Shown piece after piece: positions 21,901 through 36,900 of a stretch of 38,761 nucleotides of DNA (its first letter is position 1; each line of letters begins with the position of its first letter). The notes beneath the pieces are model-generated. The model ran no database searches and was not told where the DNA came from. It saw nothing but the letters and a program-made list of their open reading frames with translations. Origin of the DNA: Sphingomonadales bacterium (GTDB lineage: Bacteria > Pseudomonadota > Alphaproteobacteria > Sphingomonadales > Sphingomonadaceae); the NCBI GenBank assembly GCA_005773165.1, contig SXHP01000008.1, positions 1 to 38,761 of the forward strand. Reading direction: 5' to 3'. A program made the translations under genes and the position numbers.

Positions 21901-24900
21901 CTGGTCGCGCCGACGCCGCCGATATGCGCATAGGTCGCGAGAAAACGGTCGGTCGTCAGGTCGAGCACGGGATCGCGCGAGATGTAGATCAGCTCGTCCC
22001 ACGATCCCTGCTCCGGCGGGGTCGCGCCGCCCGCGTTCCAGAGGTCGTAGGTGACGACGAACGGCTGGCCGCGGGTCAGTTGCTGCTCCACAGAGACGCC
22101 GCGCACCTGAAGGTTGGGCAGGCTGGTCTCGACGACCTGGATCGCCTCCGCTTTCTCGTTGTTGCCCTCGTCCCTGAACTCGCGGACGTTGCCGGTGTTG
22201 TTGCCCGCCAGCCCGTCGAGCCGCGGCGACAGCGAGCTCTCGTACAAGGGGGTGGCGACCATCCCGGAATCGGCGCTGGCGATGACGTTGAGCGGCCCTT
22301 TGAGCTCGAACGGCAGCGTGACCCACGCTTCCGCCCAATAGCTCTCCCCTGCGCCGAGCACGCCGGTGTGGAGGCTTTCGGCCTTGACGACCTTGCCGTT
22401 CTTGGGTCCTTCGAGCTGATAGTCGCTGGTGTCGAGCGCGCTGTCGATCGACAGGAAGACGCGGTCGGACCACGCCGCCTCGCGCGTCGCGCGGTCGCCG
22501 ACGTTCTTGACCAGGAAGCGCACCAGGAAGGTGCTGCCCGCCTGAATGGAATCGGGCAGCTCGAACTGCTCGATGCGGAGGTCCGCCTCCTTGTAGGTCA
22601 CCGGGAAGGCGGCGGCGCGGTGGTTGTTCGTCGTCGGGGTCTCGAAGATCGATCGCGAGAAGCGCCGGAGCGAGCCGCCGTTGACGCCTGCGGTCTCATG
22701 CCCGCCGTCGGTGTTGGTGAAGACGTGGACGTACCATTGCCCGTCGCTACCAGGCGGCACGTTGAACTGGACGGTGTTGGTGTAATCCTCGCCGTCCGAC
22801 GCCTTGCGGATCGAGGTCGCGACCTTGACCGCGCGGTCGGCGCGGAACTCGGCGTCCTTGGACACGTAGATCGTGTCGGTCCAATATTGCGTCCCGCTCC
22901 AGACGGCTGCGCCCATGTTCTCGACGCGGTAGGTGACGCTGGTCTGCTCGCCCGAATCGACGGGCGCGGGCGGATCGACCCGGACGACCTGCATGTCGGC
23001 GGGCGCTGCGGTGATCGCGGCGGCGGTCGAATCCTCGTTGTCGAAGGTGTCCGAATCGCCGAGGTAGAGCGACGACACGATCAGATAGGTTCCAGTCACC
23101 GACGGCGCGAGGTCGAAATCGTGCGCCGTGGTGTAGCTCGCCCCGGGCGCAAGCGCGCGGACGTTGGCGAACGCGCCCAACTCCCACCGCCGCGTCGATT
23201 CGGCGAGCGTCGGCGCATCGGTCAGGTACACGCGGTCGAGCCAGAAGCCCGCGGGCCGGTCACCGCTCGCGGCGACCGTCCACTGCGCCTTCAGCGTGCG
23301 CGCGGCGGGGTCCACTTGCGCGCTCACCCCAGACACGCCCACCGAGCTCGTGCCGCCGCCGGGAATCGGCGTACCGACGACGATGATCGCGCGCGCCTTG
23401 AAGTTGTTGTCGTTATATTCGTTGGAATCGTCGTTGGGATAGGCGGTCGACGGTTCCTCCAGCAGCGTGCCGTAGGGGTCGGTCCATGCGGTGATGTAGT
23501 AATTGCCCGACGGCAGCCGGTCGGGCAGCGTGACCGTGGCGGTGCGGTCCTTGCCCTGATCCTTGACCAGCGTCCCCTCCGCATAGGGCATCGTCGCGAG
23601 CAGGATATCGCCCTTCGACGGATGCGGGCGGCCCGGGTGGGTCGTCAGCCAGACCTGCTCGGTCCACGCCGGGTTCTGCGTCGCCGCCAGTCCACGGTTG
23701 GTGACCGTCCAGGTGACGGTGAACTGGCTGCCCTCAAACACCTGCGCGGGCGCGACCGGATCGGACACGACCAGGTCAGGAAAGGCGATCTTGTCGACGG
23801 TGAAGGTCTTCGCGCCGACGTTGCTGTCGGCGGTGTCGTTGGGCCATTCGTCGATCGCGTTGCCCGCGTCGGCGCGCACCAATATGTGGATGTTCTCGCC
23901 CGAAAAGCGCTGCGGCAGCAGGAACGGGTCGGTCTCGACCGCGTAGCGGTCGCCGCCGAGCGGAGCGCCCGCGGCGGCCAGCGCGGTGCGGTTGCCCTGC
24001 CGCTGGATCAGGATGTCGTCGGCGCTGATCTTGTCGTCGAGCGACAGCCAGACCTCGTCGGTCCAACTCCCCGCGGTCGGCAGCGCGCCTGCGTTGACGA
24101 TCGTGTAGCGCACCGCCATCCGCTCGCCCGCCCGAATCGCGGTCGTGGCGACGATCTGGTCGACTTCCAGATTCGGCCGCGGCTTGACCTGAACGGTCAG
24201 CGTGTGGAGGTTGGAGCGGTTGTCCGCCTCGTCGCTCTCGTACACCGCCCGCCCGCTGTCGGTCACGACGTACAGCTCGTACGCCGCGCTGGTGTGGATC
24301 GGCAGCAGGATCTCCTCGCGGCGGCGATAGCTGACGCCGGACTGGAGCGGCCCCTCATAGGTGTAGCTCGCGACTTCCGTGCCGACGCCGGTGTCGCCCA
24401 GCTTGCGCATGAAGACGCGGTCGATCCAGCGGCCCTCGGCGGCGCCGGGGCCGTCGTTGCGCACTTCCCACGACAGGTCGATCGTGCTGCCCTCGGGAGC
24501 CGAGCCGACCGCCTGCAGGTCGCCGACGAAGACGAGGTCGGGCGCGTCGGACAGGCTGATCGTGAGCGGAGCGGATTCGCCCGCGTTGTTGGCCGTGCTC
24601 AAGAACTCGTAGACCGCGCCGTTCGCCGCCGCGCGGACCAGCACCTTGTAGTCGCCGCTGACCCCGTCGGGCAGGTCCACCAGCGTGCTGTGGGAATAGC
24701 TGCCCGTCTCCGCCGCGACGAAGCCCAGATGGCTGAACCGTTCGAGCAGGATTTCGGGGCCGGTGCCGTCGGCGCGCTTCAGATAGATTTCGTCCGACCA
24801 GCGATCGATGCTGGTCAGCCCGTCGCCGATGTTGGCGACCGTCCAGGTCACCCGCATCTGCCCGCCCGACTTGCCGTCGCCCGAGACGGTGACGCCCTGC

Positions 24901-27900
24901 ATCGCCAGGTCGGCGGGCGCGACGGGGGTGACGTCGAGGGTGGTGGCGAGCTCCTTTGCGTTGGTGTCCGCGCCGTTCTCGAACACCGCGCGTGCGGGGG
25001 CCGCGCCGACCGCATCCGCCTTGACGAACAGGTGGTAGCGCTTCGACGTCTTGGGGTCGAAGGTGATCGTGGCGCTGCCCTTGTAGTCGGCCAGCGACGC
25101 GAGCCCGGTGCGCGCGACGCTGGCCATCACCACGTCGTCGCTGTCGCCGAGCACCGCGTTGCCCGACACGATCACCTGATCGATCCACGTGCCCGCCGCC
25201 GCCGCCTGGCCGCTGTTCCGGACCGTCCAGTCGACCTTGACGCTGGCCGGATCGCCGACCACCGCGGAGACCGCCTCGACCTCTGTGACCTCCAGGTCGG
25301 CATAGGGCGCAAGCTGAATCGCGATCGCGCCCGTCGCGACGTTGTTCAGCTCGCCCGCCGTCAATTCGCGCACCTCGCCGCCGCTGTCGGCGACGACACG
25401 CAGCGCGTAATCGCCGTCCGCGCCGATCGGCAAGGTCGCGGTGACCACCGCGCTCGCGTCGACGCTCTCGCCCGCCAGCGCGGCGTGGCGATAGGCGCCG
25501 AGCTGCACTTCGGGCGCAGTCGGGTCGCTCAGGCGGCGCAGCCATAGGGTGTCGGTCCAGGGCGAGGCGGTCGCCTTGCCCTCGTTGCGGACGGTCCACC
25601 GGATTTCGACCGTCGATCCCGACGGCGCGGTCCCGCTGCCGGTGACGATCACCGCCTCGGGCCTGAGATCGGGATGGGTCAGCGCGAACTCGGTCGAGCC
25701 AAGCCGGTTGCCGGAGTCGGCCAGCCCCTCCCAAACATTGTCGCCCGCGTCGACGACGACGACGATCCGGTACGGTCCGTCGGCGAAATCGGGCATCGTC
25801 ACCTGCTCGGTGACGTCGTAGAATCCGGTGGTCGCCGCGACATCCTGGTTGCGCACCACCGCCTTCAGCTCGCGCGCGCCCGCCAGCGTGTCGCCCGAGG
25901 CGACCGGGACCAGATAGATGCGGTCGGTCCAGTCGGGACGCGCGGTCGCCGCGCCGCGATTCTCGACGTGGTAGGTCACCGGCACGACGTCGCCGGGCCG
26001 CGCCGCCGCGGGCCCGGTCACCGACGTGACGACGAGATTGGGAGCCGCCGCCGCCGCGACCGTGATCGCGATGCTCTTGGAATTGTCGCTCTCCGCGCCG
26101 CCCTCGAACACCGCGCCGCCCGCGTCACTCTCCAATCGCAGCGTCAGATTCCCTGAACGCCCGTCGGTGATCCGCACCTGCTTGATGACGGTGTAGAAGC
26201 CCGTCTGCCCGGTCGGCAGCACCCGCGTCTGCGTCTCTTCGGCGAGGACGAGGTCTGCGCCGCCCCCGCCCGACACGACGAGCCGATCGGTCCACGCGCC
26301 CGTCGCGGCGACTTCGCCCCCGTTGCGCACCCGCCACGACACTTCGAAATACTCGCCGTTCTGCACCGCCGATGCCGGGCCGAACAGCGCGTCGGCGACC
26401 AGATTGGCGGCGGGCGAGGTCATCGCCACGGCTTGCGTGTCGCTGTCGTTATCGGCGCGGGTCTCCGGCTCGACCATCGCGCCGCCCGCATCGGGACGGA
26501 TGAAGATGGTGTAATCGCCGAAATAGCCCGTCGGCACCGCGATCGTCTCGGTCCGGACGTAGCCGTCGTTACCTGCGAGCGGCGCGCTGCGCACGAAGTC
26601 GTAGCGCAGGTCGTCGGCGTTGCCGATCACCGTGTCCCTGGTCAGGATCACCGCGTCGACCCAGGTCTTGCCCGCCTCCGCTTGGGCGGCGGTCGCGGCC
26701 GAATTATCGACCCGCCAACTGACGCTATAGCTCTGCCCGCCGCGCATCGCCGACGGCGCGGAGATCAGCGTCGCCGCCAGGTCCGGATAGCCGCGCGCGG
26801 CGACCGAGGCGTTGAGCGCGAGCGCGTTGTTCGCCTCCGCATCGATGCCGGCATAGCCTTCGCGGACCTGCCCGCCGCCCCCCGGCAACAGATCGGCGGT
26901 GACGCTGATCCGGACCGCGCCGACCGCCGTCGCGCCGTGCGGGACCTGGATCGTCGCGGTGCGATAGCGGCGGCCCTCCGCCGCCAGCGGCTCCGCGCTG
27001 GCGACGAACGCCGCGGCGAGCGGGGCGCCGGCCGCGTCGGTGATCTGGAGCCGGTTGCTCCAGCCGGTGCGCGTCGGCGCGGTGCCCGCGTTGACCTCCC
27101 ACCAGCCCAGCGTCACCACGTCGCCCGCCGCAATCGCGCCGCTGAGCACCTGCAGCTCCTCGACGCGCAGGTCGGGGGCGTTCCAGCGCTGGACCGCGAC
27201 GACGTTGTTGGTCTCGCCGTCGCGGGTGGCGTTATATTCCTCGACCGCGCCGCCGACGTCGAGCGCGACCTCGAACACGAAGCGTCCGGTGGCGAGCACG
27301 TCCGTCGCGAACGGCACCTCGAACGTGCGCGCCACGGACAGATCGCCCGACTGCAACACGCCTGCGACGTCGATCGTCTGCGCGAAGACGGTCTGCCCGG
27401 TGGTCGCGTTGCGGACGGTCAGCGTCTCGCGCCACGCGCCCGGCGTCGCGAGCGCGCCCGCATTGGTCGTCCGCCACGAGACGCTCGCGGTCCCGCCCGC
27501 GGTCCAGCCGCCGTCGGGGCCGATCTGCAGGTCGCGGACCTGGAGGTCGGCATAGTCCGCCAGCGCCGACGTGATCGTCGCCGACGCGCTGTTGTTGGTT
27601 TCGGCCGTATCGTCGCCGTTGCGCTCTTCGACGGTGTTGAGCTTATCGAGCTCGACCGTGACCAGGATGCTCCCCGCGCCCGCATGGCCTTCGGGCAGCA
27701 CGATCGGCGGGGAGGTCCGGCGCAGCGTGCCCGTCGGCTGCAACGCGCCGTCGTGGGGGACCAGCACCTCGCGGATGAACTCGCCCGTCGCCGCGTTGGT
27801 CAGCACGACGCGGTCGACCCAACCTGCGCCCGTCGCGGCGCTGCCCGCGTTGGTCGTCGTCCAGCTCACCGTGATCGCGCCGCCCGATCGCAGCGCGCCG

Positions 27901-30900
27901 TCGACCTGGACGGGCGAGGTGACGACGAGGTCGGGCCCGGGTTGCCCGCCGATGCCCAGGATCGGCACGGGCGCGCCGATCGGGTTGGCGAAAATGCGGA
28001 ACCGGTACGTCCGCGGATCGGCGTCGTTGCTCGTCCGCCCCTCGACCAGCAGCGTGTAGCGGCCGGTCAGCGGCATCACCATCGTGTCCTGGTCGCCCCC
28101 CAGATTTGGGCTGAGCTCCTCCAGGAACATCTGCCGCCCGTCCGGCCCGATCAGCCGCCACGAGACATAGTCCTTGGACAGGTGCCGCGCGTCGAAGAAC
28201 AGCCGGTCCCCCGCCGCGGCATCGAACGCCCACAGGTCGGTCTCGCTGCTCGGCTCGATGGTCCCGCTCGCCTCTTCGCCGACGTCGAGATCCTCGGCGT
28301 AGGCCAGGTCGAGCAGCCCGATCTTGTAGGGAATGACAGTCTCGCCGGGGACGTCGACCGTCAGCGTGTAGTCGCCGGGCTTGAGGTCGAAGACGACCGC
28401 GCCCTGCTGATTCTCCGCATCGCTCGCGTTGAAGGTGCGGGTCGCGATCGGCCCCTGCGGCCCGGCGAGCGCCCAGGTCAGGTCGTGACTGAAGGTGCGC
28501 GCGTCGACATAGATGCGCTTGGGCGTCGTCACCGTGAAGCGATAGACGTCGCGCTCGCCCGGCTCACCGATGGCGTTGTCGATGACGTCGCCGAGCGCGA
28601 CGGTCTTGGCGGCGACGTCGAGCTTGTAGGGCGTGAAGCGGAACTCGGCGTCCGTGGTCGCGCCGGTGTCGCCGTCGACGATCAGCGTGTAGCCGCCGGT
28701 ATGCGCCAGCGCGACGGTCTCGACCGCGAAGGTCGAGGTGAAGTCGAACGATTGCGTCCCGTTGGCGAGCGGCACCGCCTTGCCGTACGGGTCGAGCAGC
28801 CGCCAGCCGACGGCGTTGTTGCCCGCCGTCGGCTTGAAGTACCAGCGATCGCCCGCCGCCGCGTCGATGCGGTACGCGACCGCGGACGAGCCGCGGACCC
28901 GCGCGACATTCTCCTGGTCCGCGGTCAGCGCGCCGGCCTGGCTGAAATCGAGGAGCTGGAACGCGTAATCGCTGACCGTGTCGCCGGTCGCGTCGATGAC
29001 GAGCGTGTAATCGCCCGCGGCGGCGAAGAAGGCGGGCGGCGTGCTCGCATTGAAGTTGCGGCTGTCGAGCTTGCCCGTCGGACCGTGAAGCGTCCAGTTC
29101 AGCGCGGCCGAATTGGTCATGCTGTTGAACTGAAGCAACCGCCCGCTGCCGAGCGAGAAGGTGTAGCGGTCCTGCTCGCCCGGCGTGCCGATGCGCCCGT
29201 TCGTCACGCTGTTGTCCAGCGTGAGCTGCGCCGCGCCGTCCTCGATGGCGACGACGCGGACCACCGACGTGGTCGGGGCGGAGTCCGCGATATGCCCCTC
29301 GATCAACAGCGTGTAGCGGCCGGTCTGATCGAGCCGTTGCTCCCCCAGATTGATGAGCGTTCCGCTGGCCGCGACGACGCCGCCGTTCGGCGCGATCAGC
29401 CGCCAGCCCGGCGCGGTCGATCCGCTGACGTGATCGACGAAGACCCGCTGCCCCGCGAGCGCGTCGAAGCCGAGCAGCCGCGTCGTATTGCCCGGAGACA
29501 GCGTCACGCTCGCCCCCGTCATCGCCGCCGCGCCGGTGATCGCGATGGTTTCCGCGCCCGACAGCGGCAGGAGGCGGAAGCTGTAGCTCGGCGTCGCGTT
29601 GTTCGCGGCGGACACCGCCACCGTGTAGATGCCCGGCGCAAGCTGCAGCACCGGATTGCCCAACAGCTCGCTTGAATCGCTCTGCCGGAAGTTGCGCGGT
29701 CCGCTCACCTGCGTCGGCCCGGACAGGGTCCAGCGCAGATCGGCGTTGTTGGTCAACGCATCGAACACCGCCGCGGTAGGCTGGGTAAGCGTGAACTGAT
29801 GGAGGTACACGCCGCCCGCGCGCGCGACCGCGCCGTTCACGGCCGTGTCGCCCGGCGTGAAGCTCGGCGTCGCCGCCGCGGCGGCGGTGTGGCGCAGCAT
29901 GATGTTGTCGACGTCCTGATCTGCTGTCAGGCTGCTGCCGGTCTGGGCGGCCAGCATCACGCGGCTCGCGACCGGCTCGAAGCCAGCAAGGAACAGCTTG
30001 TCGACGATCGTCACCGGCGTCGCCCCGGGGGCGTTGACCTGCACGGTCAACAGCGCGCCGCCGCCGGTGCGCTCCACCAGCACCCGCGCGTGATTGAACA
30101 GGCCGTTCGACAGCGTGAACGGCAGCGCGGTCACCGTCTGGACGACCGCGCCGTTCCAGTGGATGGACACGTGATTGCCGTTCGGATCGCTCCCGGTGTT
30201 CAGCGGATCGAAGCCGATGCCGAGCGCGCCCGGGACGTTGGGCTCGACGCTCGCGATCGGGCCGACGCCTCCGACGCCGAATTGCGCCACGGGCATCAGC
30301 AGGAACGCGATCCCCTCGCCTCCCGTCGACTGGTTGCCGCGCCGGGTGATGCGGAAGTCGAACGCCGCTTCGATCGAATCCTGCGCGCCCGCGGCGTTGG
30401 TCGACACCGCGACGGACGCGGCGGTGTTCGGGGTATCCGCTCGGGTCAACCGCATGAATCGGCCGTTCGCGCCGGTGCTCTCCAGCACCTGCGCCGCCGC
30501 GCCCGCGACGTTGCGCAACGCCCAAGGCAGGCCCGCGTCGGTTTCGAAATCCTGCAGCGTGTCGCCGGCGGTCGCCGCAACCTGGGTGAAGCTGCGCACG
30601 GTGAAGCGATAGTCGAGCTCGGCGCTCGCGTTCGCCGCCCCTTCGACCAGCACATGATAGACGCCCGCCATGGACGCCGTCAGCACGTCCGTATCGGCGA
30701 GCTGCGCCGGCCCGATCACCGTCTGGCCGAGCGGGTCGATCAAGCGCCAGCGGGCGGCGGAGTTTTCCGTAGGCAGGCTCCAGTCGATCTGGAAGCGCAT
30801 GCCCGCGGTCGCCTGAAAGGCGACCGTGTCGCTCTCGCGTCCGGTCTCCGCCAGCGTGCCGTTGAACGGAGCGTCGAGCGTCGCGGCCGCGACCGCGGGC

Positions 30901-33900
30901 AAGGATCGCAGCTGGAATCCGTAGGCGAAATCCTTTAGGTCGTTCAGCCCTTCGATGCTCAACGTCCAGACGCCCGGGGCCAGCGTGATCGCCGACGCGC
31001 CGGAGAAGCCGGTGTGATCCGATTCATCGAAGTCGCGCGCGGTGACCAGTTCGCCGCCCGGCCCCGCAAGCGACCAGCGCACCAGGTTGGTGTCGGTCAG
31101 CGCGTCGAACACGACGCGGGTCGGATCGCTCACGGTAAAGCTGTAACGGTTCACCTCGCCCGCGGTCGCGATGCTGTCGCGAACCGCGCGGTCGAGCGTC
31201 AGCGGAACGGTGCGGTCGTCGACGGGTTGAACGCGAAAGGCATAGACCGCCTCGCCGCCGTTGAACGGGCTTCCCTCCAGCACTAGGGTATAGGCGCCGT
31301 CCGCGGGTACGACGAAACCCGCGCGATCCGCGAAGTTCGTGGAGGTGAACAGGTTCAACCCGGCGCCGTCGATCAGCCGCCAGCCGATCTGGTTGGTCGC
31401 GCCGCCCAGTTGATCGAAGAAGAGCGTGTCGTCTTTCGCGGCGGTGAAACGGAACGCCTTGCTCTCGCGCCCCGTCGACAGCGTGCCCTCGATCCGTGCG
31501 CCGAGCGCAAGCGGGGCGGCGTCGGCCAGGTCGAGCAGCCGGAACGCGAACGCGCCGGTCGTGTCGTTGGCCGCGTCCACGGTCAGCGTATAGGCGCCCT
31601 CGCGCAGCGCCAGCACCGGATTGACGTCGCTCGAATGATCGCTGTTGTGAAAGCTGCGCGCGTTGACGACCGTGCCGGTCGGACCGGTCAGCGTCCAGTT
31701 GAGGCTGGTGTTATAGGTCAGGCTGTCGAACAGCAGGTTGGCGTCGCGCGCCATCGTGAAGCTGTAGGTCCTGCTGTCGCCCGCCACGTCGATGCGTCCG
31801 CTGACCCCGTTCGGGTTGAGGTCATGCGCGACGACATTGGCGGGCAGCGGCGTACCGTCGAGCGGCAGTCCAAGCGCCAGCCCGGGCGTGCCCGCGGCGA
31901 CGCCTACCGTCATCGCGTCGCGGATCTGCTGCGCGGTCCGCGCGGTCGACCACAGCCGCACCTCGTCGATCGCGCCCTCGAACATGCCATAGGTGCTGTC
32001 GCTGCGCTGAAGATGGCCGACCAGCAGCCGTGACGCGGTCGCCCGCCCGGGCAGCACCTGATTGGATCCGTTGCGGACGGACCCGGTTTTCACCTCCACA
32101 CCGTTGACCAGCAGGCGCAGGACCCCCGCGGCGCGGTCGACCACGAGCGCGACATGGGTCCACTCGCCGACCTTCACGACATTGGCGGTGTCGCTCTGGA
32201 CCGTATATTCACGGTCCGCGTCCCCAGCGACGCCGACCAGCGCGCCGGCGCTGTTGAAGTAAAGTCCGTAGGCGCGAAGGTCCCCGGGCAGGTCGCCCTT
32301 CTGCACGATCGGCGTCAGTCCGGGCTGATGATTGTCCGGTTTGACCCAGGCCTCGATCGTCAGGTCGCCCAGGATGTTTCCCACGCCCGCGCTGACGTAA
32401 TTGGCGCCGCCGAACGCCTGCGCTTCGCCCACCTTGCCCGGCACGCGGCCGTCGGTCTCACCCGATTTCACGCCCGGAACGATTCCGATCGGCGCGACCG
32501 CGGGCAATTTGTTGATCGCCAGCCGGAAGTCCGCAGGCCGCGGATAATCGGCGCGCTGGTTCACGATCAGCGTGTACGCGCCCGAATAGGCCAGCGTCAG
32601 CGTGCCGATATCGCTCCAGCCGTTCGGCGCGACGACCTCACGCCCGTAGGGGTCGATCAGTCGCAGCTCCATCGTGGCGCTGGCGGTGAGCGCCTGAACG
32701 TCGACGAACAGCCGCTCGCCCGCAAGGGCGTCGATGCGGAACGTCCTGCTCTCGCCCCCCGCCAGCGAACCGCTGATCGGCGTGTTCAGCGCCGCGGGAG
32801 GCTGCTGCGACAGGTCGGCGATCCGAAACGCATAGGCTCCGGCGTAATCGCCCGGCGCGTCGAAGGTGACGGTGTAGCGGCCCGCGGGCGCGACGATGAT
32901 CGGCTTGGCGTTGACATATTCGTCGAGGTCGCCCGTGCGCAGGTTGCGGGTGACCGACAGCCCCGGGCCGTCGATCCGCAGGACCACCGGCTGATTGTTC
33001 CAGCTTGCGAGCTGGTGGAACGTGTCCAGGAACAGCAGCCCGTTCTGCGCCAGGTCGAACGTGTAGCTGCGCACCTCGCCCGGCGTGCCGAGACGTCCTT
33101 CCACAACGCCGGCCACGCCCGCCAGATCGCGCTTCACCTGATGCGAGCCGCCGGATGCGACGTCCGCGACCACGACCGCGCCGGTCGCCTCGTCGAGCGG
33201 CAGACGCAGCAGCAGCCCGGGCGTGCCCGCCACTGGCGGCGTCGCCACATCGGCTGCGATCTGCGCGGCGGTCCGCGCGCCGGACCATAGCCGCACTTCG
33301 TCGAGAGCGCCTTCGAAGCGCGCCGGTGCGCCCCCCTCGGGGCCGCCCGCGATCCACAGCGGAGTGGACGAAGCGGGCACCGCCACACCGGTGCGGATCG
33401 CGCCCTCGCCGACCAGAATGTCGGCCGCGTAGAGGCGTATGGTTCCTGCGGTCCGGTCGATCATCGCAGCGACATGGGTCCAGGTCCCGGCGCGCACCGC
33501 GTCGGCGCTGCTCGTCACCTGTTGCGTGCCCGTCGCGTCCGTGGTCGAGGCGGTCAGCGAGCCGTCGGGGTTGAGCGTCAGCGCGAACGTCCGTCCGCCG
33601 GAGCCATTCCCCTTGTAGACCAGCGGCGTCGCCTCCGCGATCCGGTCGGGGCGCAGCCACAGATCAATTGTGACGCTGCCGTCGGTGTCGAGCGCGGGCG
33701 CGACCGCCTGGATCGTCTCATGTCCCGTCAGCGCCAGCGCCGATCCGCCGTCGCGCGGTTCCGCGAACGGACCGGTGAGCGCGCCGCCGAGGAGCAGGGG
33801 CACGGTGATGTCCTGCGCGCGGTGCAGCGTGAAGCGGTACGGCTGGCTGGCCGCCGCGTTCGCTGCGGCCCCCTCGACCGTGATCGTGTAGGCGCCGCCG

Positions 33901-36900
33901 AGCGCGGGCGTGAACTCCATATCGGCGGCGGACGCGGAGCCGAACGCCTCTTTGCCGGTCGGGTCGATGATGCGGACGCGCTGGTCGCCCGCGCCCGGGA
34001 TCTGCTGAAAGTCGAGAAAGTAGCGTTCGCCCGCGGTCGCCTGAAACCTGAACATCCCGGTCTGCGACGCGGGGGCCAGCGCCGCCGTCACCGGCTGGCC
34101 GAGCGTGATCGGTCGGGCGGTCGCGGTGTCGAGCAGCGCGAAACCGAACGGGCCCTTCGTGCCGCCGCTGCTGGTCACGGTCAGCGTGTACGTGCCCGCG
34201 ACCAGCACCTGCGGCTTGACCGCGCCGCCGGCCGTTCCGTCCGACTTGTCGAACGCTGCGCCGGCGACCTGGCCATAGGGGCCGTCCAGCGTCCAGCTCA
34301 TGCCCGGGTCGCCGCTGCGTGCGTCGAACAGCATTGTGGTGGTGGCGTCCAGGGTGAAGGTATAGCTCTTGCGCTGTCCCGGCTGATCGAGGCTCGCCAG
34401 AACGACGCCGGACGCAGGCAGCGCCTCGCGCGTGTCGGCGAATCGGGTCACCGCCAGCGAATAGGCGAGCGACGCCGCCGCGCCGTTCGCGGCTCCTTCG
34501 ACGAGCAGCGTGTAGCGACCCGGCCGCGGCACATCGAAGGTCGTCGCGCCCAGCGCGGCGCGATCGACCACCTGGTTGCCCCAGGGATCGACCAGCCGCC
34601 AGCGCAGCCCCGCCCCGCCGGTCGTCTCCATTCGGAACCGTTCGCCGGCGTTCGCGACGAAGCTGTAGGCGTCGATCTCGCCCGAGGGCGCCGCGGTTGC
34701 GGCGACTACCGTTCCGTCGACCGGCAATGCGGCTCCGGCGCCCAGATCGATGATGCTGAACGCGAATGCGCCGGTCGCCGCTCCCGCGCCGTCGACCGCG
34801 AAGTCATAGCTGCCCGGATCGAGCCGCAGCACGCGATCGGCGTTGCGGCCGCTGGAGTCGTCCGCCTCGAAATTGGCGCTGGCGACCGTCCCGCCCGGCC
34901 CCGTCAACGACCAGCTGAGGCTCGCGGTGGAGGCGCCGTTCGCCGCACGGTGCGCGTCGACCACGACGAAGGTGGGCTCCAGAACCGAAAAGCGATAGAA
35001 CTGCCGCTCGCCCGGCAGGGTCAACGCCCCGCTGACTTGCGCTCCGCCGTCCTGCCGCTTGCCGAGCGCGATCGCGACGGGAGCCCGGTCGCCCACGCGC
35101 ACCAGGTCGAACGCGAACGGGGCGGCGATCGCGCCGTTGCCGTTCGCGCCCTCGATCAGCAGCGTGTAGCCGCCCGCGACCGCCGCGACGAACTCGGCGT
35201 CGGCGAACCCGGCGGGGCCCGCGACCAGCCTTCCGGCGGGATCGATCAAACGGTAGGTCGCGGCCGCGCCGGCGGGCGCGCCGGTCACCACATCCAGGAA
35301 GAACCGCTCGCCCGCGCTGGCCGTGAAGCCGTAGGCGCTGGTCGCCCGCGCCGGACCGCCGGTCTGCGCGTTGAGGCTACCGGAGACGCTTTCCCTGGCC
35401 TGCGCGCCCGTCAACAGCGGCATTGCGGTCGCCAGGTCCAGAACCCGGAACGCCACGGCTTCGTTCGATGCGCCGGTGATGCGGAGCCGGTAGGTCCCCG
35501 CCACGGGCAGGTCGACGACCGTGTTGCTCGACGTCCCGAAGCCCTCGCCGTTGCTCAGCGTGAAGCCGGAGATCTCCGCGCCGCGCGGGCCCGTGATCGC
35601 CCAGTTCGCTCCGCTGTTGCTGAGCGAGTCGAGAACGACGCGCGTCGGGGCCGTGGTGGTGAACAGATAGTCCCCGACGCCGCTGGCCAGCGCGCCTTGC
35701 ACCACCGCGCCCAGCGCGATGGTTGTGCCGGTGAGCGCCGGCGGCGGCGCGCCCGCCGTACGGTCCAGGCGCAGGCTATAGGTGACGGCGTCGTTCGCGG
35801 CGCCCGCCCCCTCGACGAGCAACGTGTAGACGCCGTCGAAAGCGAGCGGGACGTCGGGATTGTCGCTCAGCGGCGTGCGCCCCACCGTCTCACGGCCGAA
35901 CGGGTCGACGATCCGGTACCACGCGCTGACGCCGAACGTCGCGAGATGGTCGATCGCCAGCCGGTCGCCGGCCGCCGCCGCGAACTGATAGGCATGGGTG
36001 CTGAGCCCCGGGGAAAGCACCTTGTCGATCAGCGCCTCGCCGAAGGTCAGCGGAACGGCGTCCGCGAGATCGATCAGGTTGAGCGCGTAATCGCCGGTCG
36101 CATCGCCCGAGCCGCCGACGATCAGCTGATAGCCGCCCGGCGACAGGAGCTGGACCGCGGCGGGCGTGCTGCCGAACAGCCGCTGGTCGACCACGGTCCC
36201 CTGCGGTCCGATCAGCGTCCAATGGGTGTTCGGGGCTGCGGTCAGCGCATCGACATAGACGCGCATGTCCTGTTGGATCGCGAAGGCGTAGCGAACGGTG
36301 TCGCCCACCGCCAGCGTTCCGCTGATCGGCGTGCCGACGGTAAGCGGCGCGACAGGCGCATCGTTGAAGACGCGCAACGCGGCGGAGACGGTGAGCGGCC
36401 GGTCGTTGCCGAGCACGCCCTCGATCGCGAGCGTATAGTCGCCGGTCGCAGGCAGCACCGCCTCGAAATCGCCGATCCCGCCGCCTTGCTGGATCAGCCT
36501 GCCGTCGGGGGCATAGAGGCGCGCATAGACCGTGCCCTGCCCCATGATCGAGTTGAGCTGGTCGAAGAACAGCCGCGACCCCGCCGTTCCGGCGATCCGA
36601 TACAGCCGCGCCTCACGCGCGGGCTCCTGCGCGATCGTGGCGGTGTTGCCCGCGCCCGAACTGTCCGCCAGCGTCGCGCCGCCGTTCTCGTCGAAGCGCC
36701 AATAGCCGACGAGTCCCGGCTCGGAAGCCGCAAGGCCGCTCAGCCGTGCGTTGCGGACCTCCTCCGCGGTGCGGGCGCGGTTCCAGACCCGGACCTCGTC
36801 AACCGCGCCCTGCAGGAATTGACCGATGACCAGCGGCGCATCGTTCTGCGCCACCGGTCCAGCATAGGCCCTGGACGCCACCTCCTCGCCGTTCACGTAC